Part shown: one piece after another, positions 1-12,457 of the stretch
Layout: every line of letters starts with the position of its first letter
How positions within the stretch are numbered: the stretch's first letter is position 1
Origin: Membranipora membranacea
Lineage: Eukaryota > Bryozoa > Gymnolaemata > Cheilostomatida > Membraniporidae
Assembly (NCBI GenBank): GCA_914767715.1
Contig: OU612073.1
Location: forward strand, 11,098,001-11,162,000
Direction of reading: 5' to 3'
DNA: 64,000 nucleotides
The notes under the pieces: model-generated
The model's input: only the letters and a program-made list of their open reading frames with translations
The model's database searches: none
What the model was told of the DNA's origin: nothing
Position numbers and translations under genes: made by a program

Positions 1-69
1 ACCGATTTAGTTCGCTGCCGTTTGTATTGCAAGCTTTCCAAGCAGGATGAGGATTGCCTTCACCATAGC

Positions 70-2350
70 CTCTGCAAGCAATATTAAGACACTGAAAATC
101 AGTGCTTTCAACACAACAGCTAAATGGCTTATGATAATGATGATATCCTTGAATTCTGTGAATTTAATCTAAAACAAGGAAGTCTGACCCTGACAGTTTT
201 CGTTTTCACCTTAAATACAAGGCAGTCATTATGAAAACAAAATTCCCAAACAGTACATCGGCCAAAGTCAACCAAGAATTTTCCAAAATCTGATGATCAT
301 GGGAATATCCAAATATCTACAGTGTTTTTTTTCCACACCCTCTTGCTTCGATTGTACAAGTTATGCTATGTATGGCAATGTTAGACATTTCTTATTACAG
401 TGCATCATGAAAGGAGTGCCCTAGGTCGGAGGATAATTGTAAATGGGAAGTACTAACAATATTTCGTAAGCATGAGTTAGTCAGAGTATCTAATCCATTG
501 TCCTTTTTTAATTAGAAATAAAGCGCCCAGATTTTATTTGCTTGATTAACCCTCATGACAGCTCTTGCTTGCAGTAGGGGAATTTTCTAGCGTTGTTTTT
601 CTTTAAAATTCAAGAATGCATTGTTTGAAAAATAGTTCCATTTATTTTTTATATCCCACATTAGGGGTCAGGCATTGAACCATCTAATGGGGCAATTTGT
701 ATGAGATGCATTCGGCAGTTCGTTCTGTCTACATCCAAACTACTAGCAATTTTTCGGACTGCAGCAGGTCAATTTTTGTTTCCTCCCACGAGCGCCACCA
801 AGTAAATACCCTCATAATTTTTTTATCATGTTTCATACCAGGACAAAAGATAACAGATGAAGGATGCATCTGATTGGAGTATAAAACCACCAATCAACTA
901 TCAGCATTCTTGGCAAAACTGATCTAATCTGAATTATTTGGATTGGAACACCACTGCATAAGAATGAAAAAAAAAAGAGTATTCAGAAGGATACCAAGTT
1001 GTTAGGTCATCTCTGTTTGTTTGTTATCTGCACAGAGAACTAAACGCTCAAGCCCGAATTGCAGAAGCAAAAGGTTGATATCCCTAATTGTAATCTGCTT
1101 GTTGGCTATAAAATTGAGTAAATGTTCACACAAAGCCATCCACCCCTATCCACCCACATTTGCGAAACTCTAGGTTTGATCTGGCGATATTTTTTTTCTT
1201 GCTCACACAGATTATAAATGGTGAGTTATTATTGGCTGTCTTTCTTAGAGTGCAGCATGAAGTCATAGTGGATCTAAATGAGGCCCACCCTATCCAGTTT
1301 AAATTCTAACTAAAACAGAAGTGATACTTTAATGATGAAATTTGAGCATCAAAACGCAGTGTAAAAACAGCTTCGCCTGCGCTTTAGGTCATAGCCACTT
1401 CATGTTTATTGGGTTCTGCCAGAGGACTTACAACAGTGAGAGAACAGTTCTAGTAACAATTGGCTGATTTCTAAATATGTCAGGACCATAAGTAATGAGA
1501 TGAAATTGAAGAGAGCTTTTGGGTATGGGAAGAACAATGGGTTTCCATCTTTAAACATTCCCATGTCAAATTTGAGTGATAGCAAACACTTTGACATCTA
1601 TAATTGCTATAAGGTATTACCAGAGACTATAGTATACTACCAAGCTTCCAAACCACCTTACATGCATATTAACCCACCAGCCAATTATCAAGCTGGAAAC
1701 TTAGGTACACAGTCTATGGTAGAGTGGCTACTATAAAGTATTCAATACCACCCAAGCTGCTATGGTGATTGACGAGGGAGTCAGATTAAGAAATGTGCAG
1801 CCCTTTTTGTTGGCAAACAGCCACCTCCGGTCTCATACTACTTATAAGCCCTGTTATTCATCAATGAGTCATTTTGAGATCTTGAGGGCAAAAAATAAAG
1901 GTTTGAACTATTTCCATATTACTTTCAGAATTAAAACTGTCAGTCATTTTATTGAAGTGAAAAGTTATAGTTCCTCACCCCAACTATAGTGCAAGGTGGC
2001 AACTAAAAGGAACTAGTTTCAAGGTTGTGGATTGGGACGGTAGGATTATTGGCTCTGCTTTCGAGTTTGCAAAAAAAGGAACAGAGTAGCTTTCTGTTCC
2101 TGTTTCTTGTTGTGGAATATGAATGAGAAACCAAACCACCAGGAACTCTGAATGGGCGTCATATGATCGCGGTTGGAAACCAGTACCCAGGTACTTTAAT
2201 TTGAGGCCAAAATCAGTAAGAAGGAGACATTAAAGGAAAAGGTCTTCGACAAAGGGTCATTAACGATTAAGTTCCTCATTGCAACCCTTCCACAGAATGA
2301 TAAATTACTTAACAATCCCCTCATCAATCATTGATGGTTTCTACTCTAGA
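70..2350. repeat. Segmental duplication block A, copy 1
   Basis: This block matches 21,293-23,535 almost base for base in the same orientation, apart from scattered substitutions and small indels. Homology starts near 'tagcctctgc' and stops at 'ctactctaga'. Short open frames occur here (around 1,500-1,736 and 1,762-1,989), but in copy 2 both frames acquire stops, so I do not call them genes. No other gene signal is seen. Confidence 0.9.
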
Positions 2351-3339
2351 GTTCATGAGTTAGGCCAACTTTTGTAATTATATTATGAATTTTATAATCC
2401 AATTACCGTTTTTTCCTGGTGATAGTAACTACCTCCCCAAACTGCTCTTTGGTAGGCGTCTAGCCTAGCCAGTTTGTAAAGTACAGTAGCGGTACTCCAG
2501 TACAGTAGGTTAGACCAAAGATTTTTGAGTGCACAGAAAAAGGAACATCACAACAGTGACTGGAGACTGAGATGTCTAATTTCACATTCCCGAGCAGAAA
2601 CCGAGCCAGAAATTCCTGGAAAACCCAGCGGCCAGAAGGAAATACTATTCATAACATCAGGGTTTCAAAACATAGAGCAGATGTTTTGGTGTTGTTTGAA
2701 ATAATCATTGACTTTCACTAAGGAAATCACAATGAACTATCTGATTGGTCAGATTTGCAAAACATCTACTTTTTTTGCTGATTTTCTACAAAAATACTTC
2801 CAAAAACAGGATCTAAACATGAATTCCGTATCCATGTTACTATATTGGAATTGCAAGTTCCTTTAAAAATGGTGTCACTGAAATCTAGTTAATTGTGAAA
2901 TGTCAAACAACAAAATATTACATGAATCAAGATTTAGTACAAGGAAAAAAAAGATAACTCAGCTACAACTTCATGACGCAAGACATGAGATGTGTTAGAT
3001 GGGAGAGGTCATAGTATAGGCCTACATATCCTACTCAGTCCCATCTCAGAAGTCTGAAGAGAGACTATCATGGATGGGATGCAGAAAGATTATTTTATCA
3101 TTTTTTGTCTGCTTTTCCTTGTTCTTGTGTGGTGTATGTCGCACACCAAGCTTTTTATTGCAACAAGTGACAGAAATCTGAAGATGGCTAGCTAGCTGTA
3201 TTGGCAGGGCAATTGGTAAAATTTTCTTCTCAAAACTTCGAAGAGATCGGAGTGAGCTTAATTTCAAAATCAGCTGGACGGAATTATTGGAAACCCCCTT
3301 CTCTGAAAACATATTTTTCAAAGTCACACTTTAGGGTGA
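2351..3339. other. No gene seen; start of unit-1-specific sequence
   Basis: This stretch is missing from unit 2 of the tandem duplication. It holds only short open frames without splice-site support or recognisable motifs. It leads directly into the hAT-type MITE at 3,348. Confidence 0.5.
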
Positions 3340-3945
3340 CCAGTGAGTAGTGTTGTATTCAAGGGCGAGTCAACGGGTCGGGTTTCAGTGGTCGGGTCAT
3401 GTTAGGGTCAATTCGGGTCAGAGGTCTACATCCTTACAGGTCTCAACTACTAGACCGCTAGTGCACTACAGTCCACGATCTTAACCACTATGCTATGGAT
3501 TTTAGGTGATGATTTCGGAAATAGAGACTATACAATGATAAAACATATAGCTATTAGTCATACTTTTGCTGTGATTATTATGAACGGCTTACAACACTAC
3601 ATAGAGCTTTCTTCAGACATCTATTTAATTCGATAAATACTTGGCAGAATTTGATGAAACTTGGTCTCAACATAGTTCATTATATCTAGATGGTATATTA
3701 CAAACTGAATCAAACTTAACATGTACTATTAGCTAATTGCACTAGTGATTAGTGGATGAATATCCATCATTCTTTTAAATTGTGATATCTGAAGACAGTG
3801 TAGGAGTAGGACATCGACTTATGAAGTCGTAATGTAAATCCATTTCACCCGCTCTTTTCGACTCGACCCAAACCCGAATTTAGGGAAATTTCAGTGGCTC
3901 GGCTCAACTTCATTTTTGCTGGCTCAATACAACACTACCAGTGAG
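3340..3945. mobile_element. hAT-type non-autonomous DNA transposon with 8-bp TSD
   Basis: The element spans 3,348-3,937 (590 bp). Its ends are inverted copies of TAGTGTTGTATT. It is flanked by a perfect 8-bp direct repeat CCAGTGAG (3,340-3,347 and 3,938-3,945). An 8-bp target duplication is the hallmark of the hAT superfamily. There is no transposase ORF. A second copy lies in opposite orientation at 45,752-46,364. The core (about 3,430-3,500, read on the minus strand) resembles a tRNA head with an A-box-like sequence. The matching B box is recognisable only in the second copy. Confidence 0.85.
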
Positions 3946-5022
3946 GTCACTGAACTGTCACTCTTCAACATTCTTTGAGCAGTATCTATAGTACAAAGTC
4001 CTCAGTTTCAGAGAGGATTTACATCATAATGATGTAAGAGACTGCTCACTTGGTTACCAAATGCTATAAAAACAGTTCTTGTTTCTGTTTTTTCGAATGA
4101 TCTAACTCAGACTTTGTATATTGTGAGTGTGATTCATTTATTAGAGAGCTCTTGGGTAATATCTGATCGGATGTTTGATTTATCCTTAATCAGCTGATCA
4201 TAGTTGTATACTTATCAGCTATTGCTCAAAAAAACAGACACAATTCAACACTCCCATTGAATTCCTTCCTTTCCAAGAATGAAAGAAATTCTTTTTGATC
4301 ACAATCAGGTATTTACTTATCAGCTGATATCATTTTTGATACCAGTTTATTGGAAAACGGAAACGAAGGAGAAGCATAAAAGAACTGTCCTACAGTAAAA
4401 TTTCCAAGTAATCTGTAGGCCTACTGGAGCAATGATTAATTAAAAAATAATTTTTTTTATCTCGTCCTCCAATCCACCTCTCAATTGTTGGTTATGTTAT
4501 CGATCAAACACCAGGCTGCTTTATCCTATTTGGTTCAAGAAAGGGAGCTACTCGGCGTCAGGATATCAGTTCCAATGGAATGAAGAGTATTGCTTCGGTT
4601 TTCCCAGGGCTTTGATGGCTCAACAATGAATAGTATTTTCCAAATAACGAATTCTAAGAGGCATGACATATTCAGTGGTTGCACTTGATGTCTGTGGAAC
4701 ATGCGGTATGCTTGGCGATGCGCAGAACACCGCATGGATAATGTCAAAAAATGAGTTCAGTGACTACTACCTGACGAACATCAGGATGTAGAGAGCTGTT
4801 GCGCCAATCTGTGCTGAGCATGTTGTATGTTCAGTTTTGTGATGGTGTCGAGAAAAATAGAACCAAGTTAATGATTCATGCAGCGGCCAAACTTTTTCAA
4901 TGTTGTCAAACTTTACAGGCCTTATGTACTAGTTTCAATAATTCCCTCATCTATACAGGAGGTAGGTAGATATTTTGATATTAAGAAGTACTAAGAAAAA
5001 CTCATATGACGCTGTAACTTAC
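3946..5022. other. No gene seen
   Basis: There is no convincing coding sequence. The stretch contains a small palindrome around 4,024-4,040 and several copies of the word TCAGCTGAT near 4,190-4,330. No family was recognised. Confidence 0.4.
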
Positions 5023-5493
5023 ATATTTGATTGGTCGGTTATACCCTGAATATCTATAAGTGGTATACCCTGTAGGCGGCCCTCCTCCTCAAGAGTGGGT
5101 GTGACGACTGCTAAGCGAGCTGGGTCCAAACCGAACTGTCCTCCCGGGTCAAACCCGCTCTCATCGGTTTGGCCTTTCTTCGACATTATGTCTATAAAAT
5201 CAGATACATGACAATCCTTGATACTATACATACACACCATACCATACGTGCTGTCCCAGGTACTAAACTCGGCTAGACATTTCAAAGGATTGTCATGACA
5301 TAGCGATTCTAAATTTATTCCATAGATAATTAATGATAATGTATTATTTGACCGTAATATGGCCAATGTATCACGTGGGAGTTTACCGCAGTTGTGCAGT
5401 ACTTTGACTGGAAGGTGTTTAAATAGATTTAGGTAGTGCTCTGGGTTTGTCCGGTCTCGCCCTCTTGGGTTGTGCTCGCAAAATATCAGTTCA
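5023..5493 (-). CDS. Putative internal coding exon, 157 codons, function unknown
   Basis: On the minus strand a 471-nt open stretch is bounded by an acceptor (ccctcccatag, just above 5,493) and a strong donor (GTAAGT at 5,022-5,017). With the exon entering and leaving in phase 2, the frame is open throughout. The peptide has mixed, globular-like composition, with Cys residues in its first half and an acidic TLEEEGRL stretch near the end. That argues against chance non-coding sequence. I do not recognise the family and found no neighbouring exons, so the gene may extend beyond what is visible or be a relic. It lies in sequence absent from unit 2. It could instead be an exon of a mobile element or a spurious ORF. 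Confidence 0.45.
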
Positions 5494-5922
5494 CTATGGG
5501 AGGGTTGACACGACAATTAGAGGCAGTAAAAGGCTCGTAATGATAACAGATTATTCACAACAGGGAAGGTTCAGTCATCCCAGTTCACACAGTGACTGAG
5601 CATAGCAATTATAGTCTATGCCTCATACAGTAATTCACCAATCAATATGTGGTGGGTAGAACTATTCACAAGAGCTTGCCGAACTTACTCATACCATGAC
5701 ATGTAAGGATTTCCCACAGACCAACAAGCGTGTAATTGTCTGACATAGAAGCTGACACACAGATATTTACTAAATAAAACACCATTCCTCCCATCGAAAG
5801 TACTTCTAACACACACTAGCTTAAGCTAGAAACTTTGCGAGGTCACCCACCCATCCTTACCATCAAATCTTCCCAAACTTCACCCCGTCCCTGATGCTTC
5901 TTTGTGGCTATATAACTTGATC
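5494..5922. other. No feature seen
   Basis: This is the stretch between the putative exon and the next MITE. If the exon is real, this is its upstream intron. Nothing else is recognisable. Confidence 0.35.
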
Positions 5923-5924
5923 TA

Positions 5925-6236
5925 CCCTATAGGAGTTTAATTTAGCTAGAGTTTAATTTCGCTATCTGGACCTGGTACTAAATTTAGCTAGTACTAAATT
6001 TGTCCAAGCTGGGATTCGAACCCAGGGCATAACCCTCCATCTGATTACAAGGCAGACACTTAGACCACTACACCACACTACCTTGCATGCTTTGATAAGG
6101 TGTATTCCTGTATAATTTAACATTGTTTATGAAACTATGGTGAGTGAGTTTAATTTAACATACACTAAATTTCGCTACTTAGGCAAAAACGCGAAAAGCG
6201 AATCCTAAATGCCGCGAAAACTAAACTCCTATAGGG
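5925..6236. mobile_element. TA-flanked MITE (312 bp) with a tRNA-like core
   Basis: The ends are inverted copies of CCCTATAGGAGTTTA (left from 5,925, right ending 6,236). Each is flanked by TA, as in Tc1/mariner-type or other TA-targeting elements. There is no coding capacity. The centre carries a tRNA-like sequence on the minus strand. Confidence 0.8.
6001..6082 (-). other. tRNA-like sequence inside the MITE
   Basis: Read on the minus strand, the sequence has an A-box-like segment (GTGGTGTAGTGG). It also has a perfect T-arm: CTGGG, loop TTCGAAT, CCCAG, at 6,025-6,009. The region between the anticodon arm and T arm is long, as in class II tRNAs (Leu/Ser type). The anticodon stem is weak and the acceptor stem does not pair well. 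A tRNA-derived pol III module or SINE head is more likely than a working tRNA. Confidence 0.6.
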
Positions 6237-6238
6237 TA

Positions 6239-7721
6239 TTTGTTACAAAGGGAACTAGACCCAACCGCTTCGAAATTTGGACATTCAAGGACACAACTGT
6301 AATTAATACTAGAACTACAGTACTCACTTGATTAAAAAGTTGAATAGAAGAGTACTAGAACACATCTATATGTAGATGCTAGTAGTTAGTTGAGTAGATA
6401 GCTTCAGCACCAGTTTCTTTCTGTGATGAGGTAGTCAGATAAGATTGCCATACACCATAAGCAGTCATACTCAGTGATATAACCAGAATAGATTAGTAAA
6501 TACCTCAAGTAAAGTAGAATACAGCTAGCAGTATAAATCTGTCCGGATTGACTGAGCTAACGATACTGAAATGAACAAAATGAGATTGTTTGAATCGAAT
6601 CATAGTGTTGTATTACCCCATACAAGGAAGTTTTTGCCATAACAACCCAATAAGCTGATCCACTATATCTCACAATAACTTATTTGTTGTATGTATGCAT
6701 GATAATCATGTGATTCACTAACTTAATATCAGCAAGGTCTTTGGATGGGTTCAAGGAAATAAGGAAAGCAGTACCAGCTTGTAGCTATCAGAAACAAAAT
6801 ATTAAGAGGAAAACATGTCTGCTCTAGTTACCCATCGAGAGGTGAGCCAAACTGGTAGTATGAACTAATATGAGCAAGGAGTTACTCCTTGGTATGAGAA
6901 GCATGAGTTTACAAAATGACATTTGTATACAGTAAGTGTTCAAATAATTTGTTTTTGATTAAGTTTTTAATTAAATATTGTTTTTGATTAAGGGTTTGTT
7001 GGCATCAGCAAATATCCTCTTGGTTCAATTCACTGTGATACTCTTTCTTAGTATCTTACTATCAGCCCCACAAGCACGTGGTTACTACTGTCCTTTTTTT
7101 CTGTACCAAGTAAAGGCATTTGTTTCTGGCTGACACAAGCAAACAAACTTGTTATGTTTGTGATTAGTTACAGCAATGAGCAAATCACTGAGTAAATAGA
7201 GCTTTATAACACATTTTCCTTCTACTATTACAGCTACGTAATAAAAACTACAATTCACTACCACTAGCATCATCGCTTGCAATATGATACTACAACCTCT
7301 CCAAGAATAAATAACTGACGTCATAACATCATTTTAATACATATTTAAATTATCTAAATAAAAACTTGGCGGCAGATTTAATTTACGTTATTTTCATGTT
7401 TTAAGAACAACCCGCATCAATGCAAGTCCTCAATGCAAGTCCTCAATGGAAGCGAAGCACCAATTGATGGTGAAGTTACACCGTTATATATTTTGCAATA
7501 GACTGTGCTCTTTAGAGAAGATTTCCGCAGCAGACGTCAACTCATGCTTCACTTCCACAAGAAGGAATTCCCAGAGTATATAGAAGTCTAACAGAGAGTG
7601 CTCTCTCGCAGAAAACCTGTCACACAAACACTCGGACCTGATTGGTAGTTCAACAGCAAAAACACTTTTGCAAAAGTGATAATAAACTAACACAGTTGCA
7701 AGCTAGTAACTTCAGTTGCAA
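6239..7721. other. No gene seen
   Basis: AT-rich sequence with short unsupported ORFs only. A short direct repeat (cctcaatgcaagt) occurs near 7,422-7,447. No conserved motif was recognised. Confidence 0.4.
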
Positions 7722-8110
7722 GTGCAATGCAATGTATAGAGAAAGCTCACCTCAACACAAGCAACACTTGGAGCCAGAAGACTGATGGTGATGTAGAAGA
7801 CAATGCAACTATTTCCCTGCAATATACAGCTCTGAAAAATTGCTGCATAAGGAGAGATAAAAATTTGCCTGCCGTTCTTGCTGATGCTAGTTGCAAAACT
7901 AATTCATACAATCAAAACCACAGTTTGATATAGGTTATCTTTCTATGAGGAAGTAAAAATTCTGTGTTTTTACGTTAACAGCGAGCTGTGAGTTAAAAAC
8001 TACAAGATTGTTATTGAATTAGCCCACTAGGATAATTCAATAGATGTATTGTTCTGTCTGCTGTGCAGCAGTGCGCTGGATCATGTTTGCTCAGGGCTAT
8101 TGTATGAGTC
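7722..8110. repeat. Third copy of the block D tail
   Basis: This diverged direct copy matches 29,600-29,945. Its first part also matches 21,115-21,258. It begins at 'caatgcaatg' and ends near 'tttgctcagg'. It is clearly more diverged than the unit 1/unit 2 pair, with several indels. It is either a dispersed repeat or a relic of an older round of duplication. Confidence 0.75.
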
Positions 8111-9718
8111 AAAGTAAAGCAAGCTAGATCTGCAAAACAACTTGTTTTTCTCTTAACATCATTCGATTTTTGCAGCCTTATATGTACAGTTCAGCGAGAG
8201 AGGTAAGGGGCAAATCAGGTGTAAGTGACTCATTCTGGTCATGTAGCTGGTTGATGGACAAGCATGGCATCAGACGCAGAAGTATCTGAATCTACACAGG
8301 GAAGAGCACTTAACAAACTCTCGAGTTTCTACGAAAGAAACCTCATGGTCAGCTGCAAAATGTGTCCCTCAAACAAATCCAAGGTAAGCCTGCTTTGGTC
8401 TGAACAATACCTCAAACATGTCTGAAATCAGAAGAAGTTTGTACACCAAAGTGTACCTGCTGCTTCTTCATCACTTCAACTGAATGTTAAAGCCTAGTTT
8501 GAGATGATGAGTCCACTTTCAGCCTTAGTAATGCTATGAGTGGACTTTTGGTGAAATGTGGGCCCATGGAGATGTCTGATCTATACTCAACGGCCCTTGG
8601 TATGGTTGCTAGCGTACCACACCGCTTGATGAACAATATTGCAGTGATTAGGGGCAATCTGACTTTATGACGTGAATACAGAGTCTAACAGATCAGCCTT
8701 AGCTACCAGAGAGAGATTTGAACCCTAACCGGCTGATAGATGATCATGAGGAGGTTCGGGATCTTTCAACTGTACCGAGAAAAAGGCTTCCTCTTCCCGT
8801 ATAATGGTTCTCAACCTTGATTGAGAGACAGACTTCAACAAATTGCAAAAAGAGTCTGGCTGAGGTCTTGTCATAGCAGTAAGATGTGCAGTTTGTGCAC
8901 TAACCATATAAAATTTTGGGTATTGAGGGTAAAGTGCTCAGCTGAGTTGTGATATAGTTGATTCAAATAGTTTTCTGGTAGTGTAAATTGCAGTGGTAAT
9001 TAAATGAGAGTAGGATGTTGACCTGGTGTGTAGGTTGATTGCTATAAATAAGAAAAGAGTACCAACTAGTACTCATTTATGAGGCTTCACCAGTAACAAA
9101 TGAAAACCCAGAACATTTGCTTTTATTGGAACGTGAATTAATCAGGGTTTCAATTATAATAATTACTTAATATTTAATAGGAAATTGGATGAAAGAATCC
9201 ATGGTGAATAACGGCTCAGGAAAGCTTTGTGAGGTCTTCTGCAACTGGTAACGTATTCTTGTCGGCGACTGAAATCTGAAATAACTTGCATTGACAGCTG
9301 TATACATAATACATGTGATGCTCATTGCCCCGTAGTCCATGATGTCACATAAGTAACAAGTACATGACCAAAGCAAAAAGATGAAACACCTGAACAGAAT
9401 CATATCAACGTATATTTAACGGAGATGATAGCCAATGTCCTCAGGCTTTCAGGTCTTCAGCTTTGCAACTAATTATCCTAATTCCAGGTGTTGCCTCACC
9501 ATACAAGCAAAGAGACTCACATATGATGTTAATTCTGCTGCTGAGAGTGGAATAACAGCAGTCAATAACTCATGATTGGTGATGACTCAAAGAAAAGCTA
9601 TAACTTCCCAACATAGATTGAATCTCTCATGATTCAAACAAAAACATCACCTGGATGCCCTTGTGTAAACAGAATCAATGTTGGTTATATTGTCAACAGC
9701 CTTACTGTTTTCCCTTAA
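8111..9718. other. No gene seen
   Basis: The stretch lies within the part of unit 1 that is missing from unit 2. Only short ORFs without splice-site support are present, and no known element was recognised. Confidence 0.4.
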
Positions 9719-11624
9719 TTGAAAAACATGATAATGTATCGTGTGCAAAGAATCAGGAAGTAGACGTGTAGTAAACAGCGCCATGCGCGGACTAAAAATA
9801 GGTTTTTTTTTCATATGTAAATAAACACCTTTTGTTACATGAACAAGCATTTACATTAAGTTCATTGGTTCATTGAATCAGCAACAAAAGAAAAAACTAT
9901 TTTTGTAGTCAACTGTTTTACACAGTTGAACGCGTGGTGCCGTTTCAGACGTAAACAACTTGATTTGTGATTTAAAAACTGCTTATATGGCGAGAGGTGA
10001 CTCAATATGTAGTCATGCTAGGAGAAGAATAATATGGTCACTGGTAATTGAAGGATTGTTGATCAAATAAAATTAACTGGTTCTTTGTTTTCTCGCAATA
10101 AATCGCTTACAGGTTTACAATTCCTTGGCACATTGTGAGGGTTTGATAGCTAAAGAACTCTGCATCTCCTCCCAAAGATCATGACCTATCATTGAAATAC
10201 TAATTTTCACAACAGCTTTATATACGATATGGCTTTGTCCCAAAATCGTTCTTGAGACAATGTCAAATTGTGACTTGACCAGCCTGCCCTTTGCTATTTC
10301 AAAAATCTTCTTCAAATATTGGCTTTTAAAGACTACGAATATATTAAATCTATAATTTGTTCTGAAACTTGCAACAGGGAGTTTGGGATATATCTCCCTG
10401 CTTGCAACCAACATCTATATTTCCCAAGAGTCTGATTAAAATTCTGGTACTTCCTTCATAGGTAGGGATGACATGCACTTTAAGCAGATCTTTTAAATCC
10501 TATGTTACGATATGAAACAAAGGACTATCAAATTTTAATTTACCAACTTACTTTTTATATTACCACAGTGTTCATGTTATAATACTAGTTGAGCAACATT
10601 ATTATATGTTGGCAGAGAATATTATTGTTGTGAGCCTGACTAAGGGCAGTGAAGTGGAAGCATTTTTTAAACCAGTTTTAAGATTACAGGTCAATTCGAT
10701 GTACAAATCTGACCAGATTTGTTCCTCCCTTTATTTCTCTATCGTTGATTAGAACACCGTCAATGGATTGGTAACTCAAAATGAAAAAAAAACAGGTCAA
10801 ATTGAAAAGATCAATAGCGAAGAAAGGCAACCTGTTTTGGTTTGGTCGAGTCAGCAATACAGGCTTTCGATGCTGAAAAGTGGTACCACTTTCATGACAA
10901 AAAAGAATTGAGGAACATGTAGTGAAAGCCTTGACGGACATACCATCAACCGGATACCATGGGTAAAATTTACCAACCTGGTTAAATGTTGACTGGTTTC
11001 TATTTCAGCACCATGCATGTAGATGAAATAAAGTAGTTCAAATATAGTATATAATATGTCTTAGGTATATTATATTGTGACATTGATAGTCTGGCATCCC
11101 CTCCACTTCACATGGCCACTGCACCTTAGCCAAACTGCAAAAGGCAAGCATAACATGTTGTTGTATTGTGCAACTCGGTATAACGGAAGGTTGATCCAAA
11201 GGGTATCACTTCACTCAGCCCTCATATAGGGAATACTTATTGGGCAGTACGTACCGATCCAGCTGTACATTGGTTTTATTTTTAGTTGGAAGCTTTGGAT
11301 TCAGTTTCCTTTGTGAAGAAGGCAAAAAAGGCAGAGGTGGATTGGTTGTGCTGGATGGGTTTGGCGGTGATCACCTTCAAAAAATGACAATTTTCATTTA
11401 GGTTGAACTTTTGCGTAGGCTTTTATGATGGTCGGAGGCCAATTGGGATAGTCTACAATCAATATGACTTTATCATTTGGCTTATCAAGTACACCTACAC
11501 GCTAACAGGAAATCAACAAATCGCTGAGAGGTTTCTTAGGACAATTTAAATCTGGGATTGCAATTGCAGCCCAAACTGCAATCAATTTTGACATGACGTC
11601 ATTTATTGACCTTATTTGATATGG
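9719..11624. repeat. Segmental duplication block B, copy 1
   Basis: This block matches 23,540-25,455 in the same orientation. Divergence is uneven. The first 700 bp differ at many positions and by indels. About 10,621-11,033 shows no difference at all by eye. That identical part contains an 85-codon minus-strand frame (10,684-10,941) of unknown meaning. Homology ends at 'tttgata', exactly where a MITE sits in copy 2. Confidence 0.9.
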
Positions 11625-12210
11625 GCGTAGCCCAACTATTTTGTTGACATATCAGATGACCACTTCTGTAGATATTTCATTGGCAGCAGCTTAAAGAATA
11701 AGATTTCTACATCAACCCACATAAAGTTACTCATGGGTCTTGATATTTCTAAACAAAATAACATGATTAACATAATCAATGATCTGTATTGTTTGGATAT
11801 GACCTAGGAATGATTAGTGCATAAACTGCATTTACATCATTACAAATGAAAATGATACAAATCTCTACACCCTGTGCTTGTAGCATCAATATCAATCTAT
11901 ACATGACAAGTTGGTAGACCCAGAAACCAGGAGGTCTCCGTCGGCGAACTCACAATCTAGAATACCACTCTGTGTCCCGCACTGCAGGTGCAATTCGGCT
12001 ATCGTCTGTCATTTATTTCTAAGCCAAAACTTGAGCATTCATATTATGGAATGCGTCAATTTACCTGATTTTACATGAAATATTGTTGCACTTTATCCCC
12101 ACTAGGAGAGACCACCCTAACAGTAGTGTTAGGCTTGTGAAAGTTGATGAATAGCTGCATACAAGCAGTGATTTGTAATAGAATATGTACTGTGTTGTTA
12201 GAAAAACATA
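11625..12210. repeat. Segment partly inverted relative to unit 2
   Basis: About 11,628-11,735 matches the reverse complement of about 25,813-25,911, so one of the two units has suffered an inversion between blocks B and C. No gene is recognisable in the rest of the stretch. Confidence 0.7.
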
Positions 12211-12215
12211 GTTTC

Positions 12216-12457
12216 TGAGATACTTTTACACACAACCTGTAGTAATCAAAATATTATTACACTCAACTAAGGCTTTCACTTATCACACACCATTGGTATC
12301 CATTCCATTCATACTCTCACCTGGACATACTGACAGACACACTTGACATCTATCTCTCTGGTAATTATTTTTACATCTAAACCTTCTTGCATACTGATAT
12401 AAATCTTAGCTGGGCTAAGTTGAACCACCTTGCGATTGCTTCCAACCACGTATCACA
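12216..12457 (+). repeat. 5' LTR (242 bp)
   Basis: This direct repeat matches the 3' repeat, except that it lacks a 340-bp block present there (13,727-14,066). Confidence 0.65.

Noticed and set aside
1500-1989. Two plus-strand open frames of 75-78 codons
   Set aside because: In the duplicated copy (22,680-23,170) the frames contain stops and changed starts, so there is no sign of coding constraint.
6001-6082. Functional tRNA gene
   Set aside because: The T arm is perfect but the acceptor and anticodon stems do not pair properly, and the sequence lies inside a MITE.
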